From Nymphaea colorata (lineage: Eukaryota > Streptophyta > Magnoliopsida > Nymphaeales > Nymphaeaceae), in NCBI RefSeq assembly GCF_008831285.2, contig NC_045138.2:11978571-12042570 (forward strand): DNA of 64,000 bases, read 5' to 3'. The translations under genes were made by a program, and so were the position numbers. Position 1 is the stretch's first letter. Every line of letters starts with the position of its first letter. This document shows positions 46,975-58,882 of the stretch, in pieces. The notes under the pieces are model-generated. The model worked only from the letters and a program-made list of their open reading frames with translations, was not told the DNA's origin and did not search any database.

Positions 46975-49400
46975 CTTTCCTTATCCCCATGTTCACAATT
47001 TTTAAAATTGTCGCGTCTGTCATACTTGTGATTGACAAGGACCAATCCAATTACATATTGTACATGATTATTAGAACATCCTAAAATTGCTCCAAGGAAA
47101 ACAGTTGCACTCTTCATTAATGGATGACGTTGGACATATCCAAAAGCTCAACCAAGCAAGATTTTAATATCAAAGCATGAAAACGTAACCAATACTAATA
47201 CGCAATGAACTCTCCGGTTGTGAGTGGGAAACATGTTTGTCCTTTTCATGTATAGAAGGGATTGAAAGTTCATATATAGGTTCAAGAATTTCTGGCTTAT
47301 GAGGTCCAAGCTACACACCCGAATACTTCTTGTAATCTCAACTCTTGTTTATCAAATTGCGGTCAGAGTGATAATAGCGTCTTTTTTCTGCTAACCAGCT
47401 CAATTACTCGTCTCTTGGGAGACGTCCGCCAAAATTGGATTGGTAAGAAGCAACCCAAGTTAAATTAGATTGTGCGGAGGAAAAAATGGACGCTTCAAAT
47501 GTTCAAAAAGAAAGAAGTAAGTTTCAGTACATGCAACTAGAAGTATGAGCATGAAAAGTGGCCAATAAGGGGCTACTACTTATGGAAAATACTCGTATCA
47601 AAATTTGTTAGTTATTTAACGTCTCATCAAAATTCCATCTGGTAAGTAACAAATCTTCTGCTCCAGAAGACATAGCATAGCTGCTTGAGCAGGTGGAGCG
47701 ATGAAAATATGCAGTTTAATTTATGCCAACACAGGTGTACTGCTCTCCACTCAAAGTAGTCTTAGACCTTGGTGTGGAAAAAGGAAATGATGCTTTGGCT
47801 CCCTTAAGTACCCAAAATCTAATAAATTTTATTATGCATTTAAGGTTTAATTTAAAATCCTGCCAATTAGAAGTTTTTTTAATCTTACATTCATATGAAT
47901 GAAGTTACCCAAACCTCTAAGGTAGGGTAGGGGGAAGGGGAAGGAGCTTCAAGGGAAACTCCCTTGGTTTAATAAAATATCCTGCCAATTAGTTTTTTTT
48001 TTTTTTTAAATCTGAAATTCGTAAGAATGACGTTAACTTCCAATCTAACAGGCAGTCAACCAGAGACTGGCCAAATATTTTCGACAGGTTTCTTTTTCTT
48101 TATTTTGGCCATTGAGTTCTCCTGTCTCATAGTAACTGCAATAACTTTTTTTTTTCGTGATATTTCTTTATCCATGTTAAAGTCTGAATAAATATTTAAA
48201 TCTAATACAAATTTTCCTTTATAAAGGAGTTCCTACTGCTTGACACCTTGGATTTATAGATTACCTCCACCAAATATCTCCGTTTACACGTGCCAACAAT
48301 CCAGAATATGATCATGAATTATAAACGACTTTTGGGAAAAGAGCAACAAACATGGCCACTCCCTTTGAATTGTTCAGAGCCTCATATAGTAAGCTGACAG
48401 TATTGGTGCATAGAGTTTTTTTTTTTTTTGAAACTGTTTTCAATATTTTAAAAATATGAAATATGGAATAGCTTTATCGAATGTATAAATTTAGCAAACG
48501 ACAGGCCCATGGTATATAGTAAATGGCCACAATTAGTGGCAGCAGTAAAAATGGAGAGCGTTCATAGGCGTTTTTCCGAATGTTTAGAGAGGGGAAGGCA
48601 ATTTTTCAAATACTTCGCAGAAAATGGGTGCCAATAATGAAATAGCTAGATGGATACCAAAACCAAAATGATCAGATCCGAAAATTAATGAATATGATCG
48701 GATCAGAAAATTAATGAATATTATTGCTCAGATTCATTTTGTCTATTCTCCAAAGACATTCAATAAAATTGGAACGGCACGAGAGGAGATTATTACATAT
48801 ATTAATCACTGCGGCTCATGCATACTAGGACCGTAGGACGGAATAATTTTTTATGGCTTGCTTAAAAACGAATTTGACAAAAGACGACTATTCTGAGATA
48901 ACTCCAATACCTTTAACAGTATCAAAGCCTTGGGTACCTGGTTTTCTCAAAACTTTAGGTGAAACTAAAACATATCTGAAAAAGCACTTTTTCTGTCGGC
49001 ATTTTTAGCGGGAAAATGACGCTAAATCTGGAGTCATAAATTCCGATTTAGTCCCCCAGAAAGTTTGTCCGCGAGTCTCAGCCTCACACCTCTCCACTTC
49101 CAGTTCGAAGATGAAGGTAAGGAAGATACCTTCTTTATCACAAGTGGGAACGGCAGAAGAACAAGATCCAAACCAATAAAGACTAGCAAGAACCATACTT
49201 TGAACTTTAGATCAGCCCTAAGATTATTATATCCAACCAAACCTTTCTCTTTTCAGGACGCAGGTGAGTCCGACCACCAAAGCTTTACCAAACGAAGACC
49301 CTGAAAAAATGAGGCAACTGAATGGGAGTCGGAACTTGATCCAGATCCTCCTCATATCCAACGAAAGTTAATAATTATGTTAAAGCACTGAACCAAAAGA
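46136..49400. other. intergenic, no gene seen, with a thrice-repeated short motif
   Basis: Related 50-bp segments occur at about 46,535-46,585 (TCTCCTTGGAGACATCC ... AAATTGGAATGG), 47,410-47,460 (TCTCTTGGGAGACGTCC ... AAATTGGATTGG) and 48,745-48,790 (TCTCCAAAGACATTC ... AAATTGGAACGG). The first two contain a small palindrome around GGAGAC. No other structure was recognised. Confidence 0.5.
46868..46973. repeat. (CG)n(CA)n(TA)43 compound microsatellite
   Basis: A short CG then CA run leads into about 43 TA units (46,888-46,973), the longest simple repeat in the window. Frames called through it are artefacts. Confidence 0.97.
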
Positions 49401-49485
49401 CGGTTAAAAAGGGTATCCATAACATTACAAAATATACAAAAAAATCCCAGACCTATGCGTTGCCCCTCCGGGCGTCGCCGACCCT
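49401..49485 (-). other. 3' untranslated region of the bromodomain gene
   Basis: This lies immediately downstream of the TGA stop on the minus strand. The poly(A) site was not determined. Confidence 0.5.
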
Positions 49486-52400
49486 TCACCTCCTTGCCCG
49501 CTTTCTGACCGTCCTGGACGGTGGCGGTGGCGGAGGAGCAGGTTGCGCCTCTGCTTCCTTAGCCCTCTGCCTCCCCGCGACACCTTTTTTCGGTGGCCGC
49601 CCAACTCCTCTCTTGGGCGGGGCCGAAGCCGGAGCATTCTGTCTGCCGCCAGTCTGCCTCGAACCAGGTTCCTTCCGGCCATCTCTCCCTCCTTTTCGCT
49701 GGTCTCCGCCCCTCCCACCATTACCACCACCCGATTCCCTCAACGTCTCGAGCAGGTTTGTCCCCGCAGAAGTCATGGCGGCTGAGGTCGTCGTTGTTGG
49801 GCCGCCGCTTGCCCTCTTCATCCTGTTCAGGAAGTTTGCTGCGGCCGCGCTCCGCTTTTTCGACGGCAATTCTGCCTTCTCCCCTACGGTAACATTCAAC
49901 ACCCCCTTCGAAGCCGTTGTCGTGGACGCCGTGAGGCTGCGGCCGTGGTTGGAACTCTGACTCGCGTTCTGGTGGCTGGAAGAATTCGGCGCGTTCTTTG
50001 TTGCCATCATGCTCGCCCTGCTCTTATTGGTCCTCGAGCCCTTGAGAGGCCTCTTCTTCGACTCGTTCTCCGCTCCTCCCTTGCCCTCTCTCGAACCGGG
50101 TCCGTCAGGCTCCTCCCGTGTAACCGATTCGGTCTCCACGTTAGGCTGTTTCGCGGCCTCCGGTTGAGAGGCAGACAAGGTGCTGCGCTTTCTGCTAACG
50201 ACGACTGGGGCGACGGAGTTACCGGACTTGGAAGGTTGCGAAACGGGATTGTTTGAACCGGATCTGGGTTGTTCCTTCGTATCGGAAGACGGAGACGGGT
50301 CGGACATGTTCTCGGCTTTCTGGGCTTTATTGGGGGCCATCAGTTCTCTGGTGACGAGGTCCCGAAGGTGGCCAGCGGCGGTAGACTCCGGCGAGTTCTT
50401 GGGATAGAAAACAAGAGCATTGTTGAAGAGGAGGAGGAGGTCCCTGAAAAATTCCAGGGGGCTAGAGTAGTGCCCTTCTTCGACTCGCGTCGATACTGCC
50501 TCGAGATCTACGTGCTTCCGGATCAGACTTCTGTAATACATGGTGTCCTGATATAAAGTGAGCGAGCACGGAGAAAGAAAAGGAATCAGTGACGGTCCAC
50601 TCGACTCGCGCGACAAATCATGACGCAACGTCTCGGCCCATCACAACTCGGCTACACAGGTCGAGTCTGTCTCAACCAAAAGCGGATACAAATCTCAGAA
50701 TAGCCCCACCAGTTCACAGTAGAAGGAGAGGGCTCGCTTGAACGAAGCCCCGAGCCAGCAAGGAAAAAGAAAAAAAAATCGTGATGCCCTGCTTGGCGTA
50801 CACGCGTTCATAAGGACGCGTGTCGAAGGGCATCACATGCCCTTTGCGAAATGGTGATCGCACCTGACCTGACCCGAAACAGAAGAGCCGTCGCATGCTC
50901 GCAAATCAGAAAAGGGTAGTAGGACTCAGCGAAGCGGCCACGATGAAAAAGGAGTGTCCAACCGGATGGAACAACGTTCAACTGCCCACTTTAGCAGATG
51001 ACCCGTTCCCGGTACAAGGAGAAAGGCTTTTCGTACTCTGTTCAGAACAGGTGAACAGAACTCACTTTTGTGTTTGGATAATTAAAATCAATGTGTCAAG
51101 ACCGAACAAGAGAACGGGTGACTTCAGAAGCAGAAGCGCGGATTTGTAAACACATAAATGACAAAAGCAAGGGTCTCAAAAGTCCATATCTATGCTTCGG
51201 TTTTCTTAGAAATAAAAAATTTTGAAGGACTTCAAAAGAAAAGAGGGAAATAAAGAGAGGCCAAGATGACTGGACAAATAGGACACCTCTCGGGCCAGAC
51301 ACTTGGCGATTAGATCACGAAAAGGACGCGAGCTGACGGAGACCCAAACCCAGGCTACAGATCAGGAACGAAAGGCCTGACCCGAATCGCCGGATTCAGA
51401 TCCAATCTGCCGCTGGACGGTCGAGTCATCCAACCCGAACACGTGACCATCCGAAAACGAAACTTAAATGACTGACGTGCCCTCCACCGGAACGCAGGGT
51501 GAGCGGCCAAAAGGTCAAAAGATTTAGAAGAAGCCACGCCGTTCCCTTGGACGGCGCCTCTCGGCGAAACAAGGGCACGATGAAATGCCAAATCAGTGCT
51601 CCCAAACGTAAAGCTCCTCGAAATAAACAGGGGTGGTGTAGTAATTAAGAACCTCCGCCGCCGGGAATATACCTGGCTATCGAGGCGGCGCTCGAAGACG
51701 CGGCCGTACCGGTGCGACCGCACGGCGTCGAGGGGTTCCGCCAGGCGGCCGACCTCCCCGGCAACGGCGCGGCTGCGTTTCATGCGAGGCGAGTCCCCGG
51801 TCGAAACGCCGTCGGATGCTCGCTCGTCATCGTCGCCGCTGCTGCTCTTCTCCAGCCCCTTGCGACGTCTCTTCTTTGAGAGGCGGACGGAGCTCAACTC
51901 CTCGCTGCTTTCCTTCGCGTCCTCGACCTCGCCGCTGCCGTCCTTTGACTCGGCGTTCGACCGTCCCGCGCCACCTATTTCTCCTCCTGTGGCGTCCTTC
52001 GTAGCAGAGTAAACGTCGCCGAGGTCCGCTTCCCTCCCCTCCCTCAGGGACTGTCGCCCTGCCGGATCCTTGCCAATAGTCTCCGAACTTCCGTTGTACG
52101 ACTCGGACGGTGACGGCGGTCGTCCGGCAGGTCTCTCCCCCCTCGTCCCCTCGCCGGCAGGGTCTGCCGTCCGGTCTTGCACTCCATCGGTCATCTCCGG
52201 CTCTGGAGCCCTAGCCTGGGGCTTCTCCTCTGTCGAGTTCGACTCGGAAAAGGATCGGTTCTCGCGATCCGATTCATCGTTTCTCTGATTCGGTTCGCTG
52301 GGTTTCGTCTCAGGATCGATTCCCTTGATCGTTCCACCCTCCGCCTCCTTCTCGCCATCGGCCTTTCGGTCGGCTGCCTCTCCTTCTGAACGTAAGAGCT

Positions 52401-53701
52401 GCTCTCTGTTCTCTTCCTTCACCGGATCTAGATCTTTCTGGCCGTTCTCGGCCTCCGAGACGCTGCGCTCGCGATCTTCCTTCAGTTTGTTAAGCTTGTG
52501 TTGTAGGGAGCTGCGAAGAAACCCTAGATCGTTAATCTCGTGAGAAATGAGAGAGCGCCGGTCGTACAAAGCTGGATCGAAGAAAAGCAAAACACAAAGG
52601 CAGATATTTCAAGGAAAAAATTCGGAAGGACACGAGGAGAGGACGAGACAATAGGCTGACTGCGCCGGATCTTCGAACGACGACGTTCCGAATTAGATCT
52701 CGAACGGACGGAAAACAGACCGGCGAAGCACAAGACAATTCCTTTTAAACCAAAAAAAAAAAAAAAGAAAGAAAAGGTATGTATTATGGTTAATTTATAA
52801 AACTCAAGAAATAGCATTTATATATTTGGCGCAAAAATCGAAAATGAAAGTCGCGAGAGCAAAAACACTCAGATCTACAACAGAATGTTGAGCGAGGAAA
52901 GTAAACAAAAAAAAAGTGAAGAAAGAATCTCTGCGACTACGAACCAACCAAACCAGAAAAGAAATGAACGCCAAAATAGAACACGAAAAAATTAAAAAAA
53001 AAAAAGAAAATAGTTATTTCCCTCTTCAGAAGAAACAAAGGTAACAAAAAAAATCGAAAACTTTTCCTTTTCAATCGCAAGGAAAATAAATTGAAAGCAA
53101 ACACGTAGAGAAAAGCAGTGTTTTAAATCAAAAATACCGAAAGAGGAACAAATCCAGACGGAAGAAAGACGATTGTTCACATACCGAAACCCCGCGATAA
53201 GTACACAAATAAGGAAAGGAAAGCTCGTTTAACTAAGAAGAAAAAAATCTATTTTCCATTTAAAATTTAAAAAATGGGAAAAACAGTATTCTCGCGTGAA
53301 AGGGCTGAAGGAGAAGTATCGGCTTACACGATCGAAACGTCGTAACGCTCTACCTCTCGCCTGAGTTCATCGACCCTGATCTTCCTCAACTCCTCCAACC
53401 ACGGTATCCTCCTCTCCTTCTCCTCCCCGGCCTCATGTCCTTCCTCCACTCCCTCTCCCTCCTCCTCCCCCTCGTCTTCCTTCCTAGCCTTGCCGTTCCT
53501 GAATCTCCTCCATAGGTCCCTGTATTTCGCTCTGCAGTCGTCGGCGGAGAGCAGGAATCGGGAAGGCGACGATGTCCGCGTCTGGACCTCCATGGCGACG
53601 AAATCCCAACTCTTGGTACCGTGACGCTTCACGGCGCAGGCCAACACCAGCTCCTCCCACGTTCCCCACCGCTCCTTCCCTCCGACGTCGCGGGTCGACA
53701 T
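49486..53701 (-). CDS. SANT/Myb-bromodomain nuclear protein, 757 aa
   Basis: Minus-strand exons: 53,701-53,328, 52,510-51,673 and 50,547-49,486. The GT-AG junctions and phases 2 and 0 fit exactly (2,274 nt). The SANT/Myb domain (about 9-67, with W12, W15, W32 and W64) opens the protein. A Glu-rich stretch (75-97) and a coiled-coil-like helix (about 102-150) follow, then a polar disordered region with a KKRRRK signal. The bromodomain is at about 375-485. A Ser/Lys-rich tail ends with an AT-hook (RGVGRPPKK, 717-725). The order matches the plant At2g44430/At3g60110 family of Myb-bromodomain proteins, which are probable chromatin-associated factors. The bromodomain has Tyr452 where canonical readers have the acetyl-lysine-binding Asn, and its ZA loop is short with no WPF shelf. 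Exon GC content is far above the flanks. The start ATG is the first before the SANT domain. Confidence 0.92.
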
Positions 53702-54140
53702 GATTTCTCATCAAGCCTCCCCCAGCCCCTCTCTCCTCCCTCCCGCCCCCTGGCCCTCCCTCCCTCTCTCTACATCTGCCTTTAAATCCCGATCTAATTT
53801 TTCCGAAATTTTAATGTTTAAGTAAAATTCCCCTTTTCGTCTTGAATTCGGATAATTTCCCTCCCTGTCCTCGGTCTTAACGCCTGTCCTTCCCAGTGGC
53901 TATATGAAATTATATCGGAAACTCGGACTTATTAATGTGGGAGCCCAAAATTACCAAATTATACCCCATTTCTACCGTCTCTTTTGGGACGACACGCGCG
54001 GTGGGAAGGAGGTGAATTCCTTTGCGTGATATATTGTCTGCTTTTTCGCTTTCCCTGGAGAAATTGACGAAATTGCCCTTATTGGTGTTCTTTAGCTAGC
54101 TAGCGTTCGACAACAGCGGGCTTAAAGTCTTGCTACGGTG
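53702..54140 (-). promoter_or_regulatory. promoter and leader region of the bromodomain gene
   Basis: The first 70 bases upstream of the ATG are a dense purine tract on the coding strand (CTCCCTCCC on the plus strand), typical of a plant 5' leader or core promoter. Beyond about 53,800 the DNA becomes AT-rich. No TATA box could be assigned. Confidence 0.4.
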
Positions 54141-55030
54141 CCACAAAAATCTCAGGATTTTGATCATGGGATAGGTGGGATGGGGATTTTCATTCATATC
54201 CCACAAAAAAGGAACCGACTGGTAGAGCTTTTAATCCCCGTGATCACGCGGCCGTGTTTGATGGCACAACCGAGCAAGATTCAAAGAGAGGGAAACAGGG
54301 GGAAGAGGGAGAGAGGACGAAGGGGGCGACGGTTGCCGGTATTCTGCCGGCGGCCCATGCATAAGTGCACGATAGTTTATCAATGGATTATATTCAAATC
54401 AAATATATCATTATCCGCTTTTTTTTATACTCACTGTTTGGATTCGAAGGCTGATGAAAAATCATATTCTCAATCCAATTCAAATTTGATTTTACATTTA
54501 TATCTGAATTTGAATCCGAAACAAAATTTTGAATCGAATTCGACTGGTTTTCAAAATGATAAGATATTTATTTAAAAATAAATCTAATTAAATGTATATA
54601 TGAATTCAATCATAAATTTAGGTATATCTGAATTTGAATACAATCAAATGTTATTTCTTACGTTTGACTCCGATCTAATTTTTTACTCTTATGAATTTTT
54701 TTTTCTACATTCAATTTTGTTCAAACATCTCATTCAAATATGATATATTGGTGTTCTTGCATGTTCAAGGGAAGAAAAAGAGAGAGAGATAGAGAGATGA
54801 TGAAGATGGCGGCTGAAAATCTCAACAAAGTCATTGATAATCGTTTCCTTTTGGTAACGGCCGCTGATAGGGGCAGAGCCTGGAATTTTTGGTCCATGAG
54901 CCAAACTATATTTTCAAAATTTTAACAAAAACTAAAATATAATTTTTTATATTTTTTTTTACACGTAAATTTTTGAGATGTTAAAAATTTGATAGGGAGA
55001 GAAAGAGAGAGTGGGAGATAAGGCGAAAGC
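54141..55030. other. intergenic, no gene seen; MITE left end at 54,868
   Basis: The 145-codon plus frame at 54,138-54,575 has no domain and runs into an AT-rich TTTGAAT-word patch. TAGGGGCAGAGCCTGG at 54,868 resembles the left end of the 33,974 MITE. Its partner end was not found, so this copy may be truncated. Confidence 0.45.
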
Positions 55031-55120
55031 ACTAAAGGCGAATTTTTTTTTCTGTGGATTAAAATCCCACCTCCCATGAAGGGATTTCAATCCACAGAAA
55101 CAAATCCCTGTTTCGCCTCT
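55031..55120. repeat. inverted repeat, hairpin-forming
   Basis: TCTGTGGATTAAAATCCC (55,051-55,068) and GGGATTTCAATCCACAGA (55,081-55,098) pair with about one mismatch around a 12-base loop. A shorter outer pair (AAGGCGAA/TTTCGCCT, at about 55,035 and 55,111) extends it. It is probably the core of a MITE. Confidence 0.8.
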
Positions 55121-55168
55121 AAAACCGTAGATTTATTTTCACCATTAGTTGGGACCGTTGATTTTTTT

Positions 55169-55710
55169 TTAAAAAAAAATCGGGTTCCCACTTGAACAGT
55201 GGAATCCGCACCCAGCAAACACGCCCAATGAGTGTGGGGCCGCGGAAAGAGAGGAGCGCGTGATCGTCTGCCCGTCGATCTCGTAGAGATGAACGACCCG
55301 ATGCGAAGATGCCAAACTGAGGTACGTGAGCAGGGTCTCAATCAGGGTCCGAATTAGGTATGAAAGAATCACGCCTTTGACGGGATCCGGCATTCTTGGT
55401 TGGGGCCTTCAAGTCTCTCCCGAAACTTTGGGTACTGAAACAAGAAAAACAGATCCAAATCCGAAACCCACTTGAGCCCAATCTTTTCTTTAAGCCGAGT
55501 CCAAAATCCAAATCGCCGGGATACGATAGTCCGAGTAGTTACAGTATCGGGCAGGTTAACCTTGTTCCTTATTTGATCCAGAGTGGTCGGTAGGGTGAGC
55601 GGGAGGTTCATCGCTATGGCCGGTAGGCACCTCTTACCGGTCTTGAGCTGTGTCAATGTCAGTGATGGTAGCGGTGCACCCATCAACTTGGTCGCGGTCA
55701 TATACCTCAT
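55169..55710 (-). pseudogene. unidentified coding-like remnant, two frames
   Basis: A 113-codon minus frame (55,710-55,369) is followed by an overlapping frame in another phase (55,393-55,169). Base composition is more GC-rich than the neighbourhood and both frames have normal amino-acid usage (for example LKEKIGLKWVSDLDLFFLF). This suggests a gene fragment with a frameshift near 55,380. I do not recognise the family. It could also be transposon sequence. The downstream part overlaps GGGCGTGTTTGCTGGG-like transposon-end sequence near 55,210-55,230. Confidence 0.3.
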
Positions 55711-57015
55711 GAGTGTTGTTTTGCGAAAAAATATTGAAGATTAGCAATCTTGCTTTGGTTTTGGTTTTCTTATGTTTGAAACATTTTTAAGCAGTAGTAT
55801 GCATGCAGCATAATCTACAAAAACTATGTAAAACCACGAGTAAAAGACATTATCATTTTTAACAAACTGAAAAAATATATTTCCTGTCATGTTAAATTTT
55901 GCAACAGAAACTTGCTTTCAAAGTAAGGCTTTTTGGCTTTTTTCCTTGGACGGAGCTAGAGAAAACAATGGATGATCGAATTTGAATCGAATGTTTTCTT
56001 AATCATCTCTATTTTTGCAAATGTTCACATACCCAGCTTTAGATTCAGATTCAAATGAGAATTTGGAAAGTAATATATGAATCTGAATCCAAAATTTGAT
56101 TTTACATTCCAAATCTGATCTGAATTGCATTTTTAAATTCACGTCTGAATGTGAATCTGAATTTTAAACTAAAAGCGACTGACTTTCAATATTTAAGGGC
56201 ACTGAATATATGATATTTTTTATAACTGAATCTGATAAAAATCAAAATCAGATTGGATATTTATTTATATCCACATAAAATGCAATTATGCTGAACAAAT
56301 GTGAGATTTCAGTAACAGCACTAAATTTTGCTTTTATCGTGATATTTTTCTAGTTTTTTTTGCCATAAAAACTAATCCATTAACATCTGTATTCTGCTTT
56401 TCATGTTCTTTTTTATATTTTTTACGTTTACATATATATATATATGCCGCTGCATGAAGCTTAACATGGTTTGCATGTCATGTGAATTTTGGAGAACGAG
56501 AGGCACAACGATGCCATAAAAAAAACTTTTTTACAAATTGAAAATGAAAGAAGAATCAAGACAATGTGGCTATTATCATATTTGACTAACTCATTATTAG
56601 CTATCTAATTAAACGAGTGTGCCATGGGTTTACTCAAGTCCTAAAACAGTCCTCAACCCCAAAATTGGAGGAAAAGAAGAGGGTTTCAGCACTTTCTTAA
56701 AGCAAAGCAGATTCTACTCACCCGAAACTATGAAGTCGGTTTCAGATTTGAAGTGGGGCAACAATATTTTATGAGACTGATTTCGTGCTTTTCAGATCTA
56801 CAGATCCAGCTAAATTTTATGATCATTCAGTTAAGGGGAAAACCCTAAAATCAGTTACGGGGAAAACCCTAAATCAAACAGAAAGCTAGTTTCTGGCAGG
56901 TTTAGCGTTCTTCGCCGGACCAAACCAAGTGGACATCGAAGTTATTTGGTTGCCTGAATTACGCCCCGGATTCGAGAACAGCGGGACGGCCTCCTTCATC
57001 ATGTCTTTCACCACT
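55711..57015. other. intergenic, no gene seen; GAATCTGAAT words at 56,035-56,280
   Basis: AT-rich, with one patch of degenerate ATCTGAAT/ATTCAGAT words and a TA run near 56,432-56,444. Confidence 0.5.
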
Positions 57016-57017
57016 AA

Positions 57018-57440
57018 GGAATGTCAATATATCCGATTTGAATCGGATATATGACCGATCCGATCCGATCTGAAAAAATTAGATGTGGAAAAAAGTTTAA
57101 TATCCGATTAAGAAATCGGGTCGGATTCAGATTTAATAAATGTCATTTGATCGGATTCGAATTCAGATTCGGATATACATAAATACCCAATTAGATTCAT
57201 ATACAGATTCGAATCGGATCCATTTTTTAGACAAATGTCATGTATCTAATGCTATTAACATTCAAAATTTGGGTTCAGATATAAATATAAAAATCAGATT
57301 CAGATCGGATTCATATTGTAAAAACGGATTTCGATCTCGAATTCAGATATGACTCTCGAATATATAATATCCGAAAAAATGAATATGATTAAAGATATAT
57401 TCGATCCAAATCCAATCCATCTTCAAAATAAAACTTTTTA
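57018..57440. repeat. ATCCGAAT-word repeat patch with a clear left end
   Basis: It begins GGAATGTCAATATATCCGAT and is then built from GATCCGAT/GGATTCAGAT words. The left end resembles those of the elements at 40,167 and 58,549. The right end is not clear. Confidence 0.5.
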
Positions 57441-58548
57441 AAAATTTACAAGTAAATTTTGAAAAAATATTCACTGTATATAAAAATTTAAAAAAATTAT
57501 ATTTCGAATTTTATTAAAATTTTGAAAGTTGGTGCAGTGGACCCCACCGGGAATAGGTCAGCCGAACGTATGGTACAAATCCAAACACTAACGCATCGCT
57601 GACATTTTTCAGATCTGTCAGTTAATGGGTTTAAGTGCAAACCGTGCATGTTGGATTTTTATAAAATTATTTTCTCATTCGTGCTTTTAAATGTGGAATA
57701 TGAATGAGAAGGATCTGATCATATGGCTCCCACTCCCAGTGTTGATGAAAATAACGATCAATGACGGACCAACACGTTTAAGTGAGGATATGACTACACA
57801 AAGTGGACCCAAACCCGAAATATACCGGATAGATGTATGTATGAGATAATGCAGTTGATCCACCGTTATTTTTACATTGATGCCTTTAAATATTTGAGTA
57901 TTTATATATATTGGTGGTGAAAGTTTTGGATTATTTCCCCTCCAACCAAAATTTCTAGTTCCGCCATTCACGACATCTCCAATTTATTTATTGCGTTCGT
58001 TGGACTATGCTATGTGGATCCTTCTTAAATAAAACCAAGATTCAGTCTTCCCTCGCTTAGTTAGTGAATGTTAGGGCGAGAGAGAAGGCTTTTGGTTGAT
58101 CTTTAAACCTTTATGAACCTTCAAAATTGGTTTACCTTCTTTATTATATTGCTATCCTTATTTTAGGGGCAGATTTGGAAATTTCTGGTGAAGGGATATT
58201 AAAAATGAATTTTATATTTTTAGGGCCATCAACATGTAAATAAGAAAAATGCCCATAAAAATCTCAATATAAAAATAAGTATTTTTTGTGGCTCCTTGTG
58301 GGCAGCTGCCTACATGTTGCCCACACCTGCCTCTTTTTTTTTTTTTTTTTTGGTATTCTTTTCCCTTGATTATCGATTGTGGGGATGAGGATTCAAGCAA
58401 GTCATATCCACTGCTTCAGGATATTAGTCGGGTTAGGTCTCAACCACTATAATGGCCAAGAATAAGGAGTAATGGATTAAATAACACCACTTAGTAGGGT
58501 CAGGTCCCAATCTAGATTTTGGGTCCATGATCAAATAACTCCACTTAG
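57441..58548. other. intergenic, no gene seen; possible MITE right end at about 57,935-57,967
   Basis: TTTCTAGTTCCGCCATTC resembles the GGCTCTGCCACTA end of the 33,974 MITE. A T tract lies at 58,333-58,351. CACTTAGTAGGG occurs twice, at about 58,488 and 58,542. Confidence 0.4.
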
Positions 58549-58882
58549 TAGGGATGGTAATGGATTAGATTTGAATCAGATATAACTTTAATTGTGTCTG
58601 TTTTCTTGAATATTTACATATTCAGATGAAAATGAACAACGAAAATTATATGTTACTCTAAATCCAAAATCCGATTTCACAATTTGAATTTGATCAGAAT
58701 CCAAATTTTGAATAGAACCTGGTCTATTTTCGAAATATATGAGCATTAGGTATATGATATTTAAAGCTAAATCAGATGTCATTTGGATCCAATTCTATTT
58801 CTTAATCGGATATTAGATTGGTTTCATATGCAAAATCGTTGATTCGGATGTCCGATCTAAATCGGATATATTAACATCCCTA
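58549..58882. mobile_element. 334-bp hAT-like MITE with ATCCGAT-word body
   Basis: The left end TAGGGATGGTAATGGATTAG and the right end in reverse (TAGGGATGTTAATATATCCG) form a good terminal inverted repeat. The flanks CCACTTAG (58,541-58,548) and CACTTTAG (58,883-58,890) fit a drifted 8-bp target duplication. Both ends and the duplication length point to hAT. There is no coding capacity. Confidence 0.78.

Noticed and set aside
46772-47117. Several open frames on both strands rich in Tyr-Ile repeats
   Set aside because: They are translations of the (TA)n microsatellite.
49425-52543. Long plus-strand frames of up to 166 codons
   Set aside because: Antisense shadows of the GC-rich exons of the bromodomain gene. 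They are Pro/Ser/Arg-rich with no domain.
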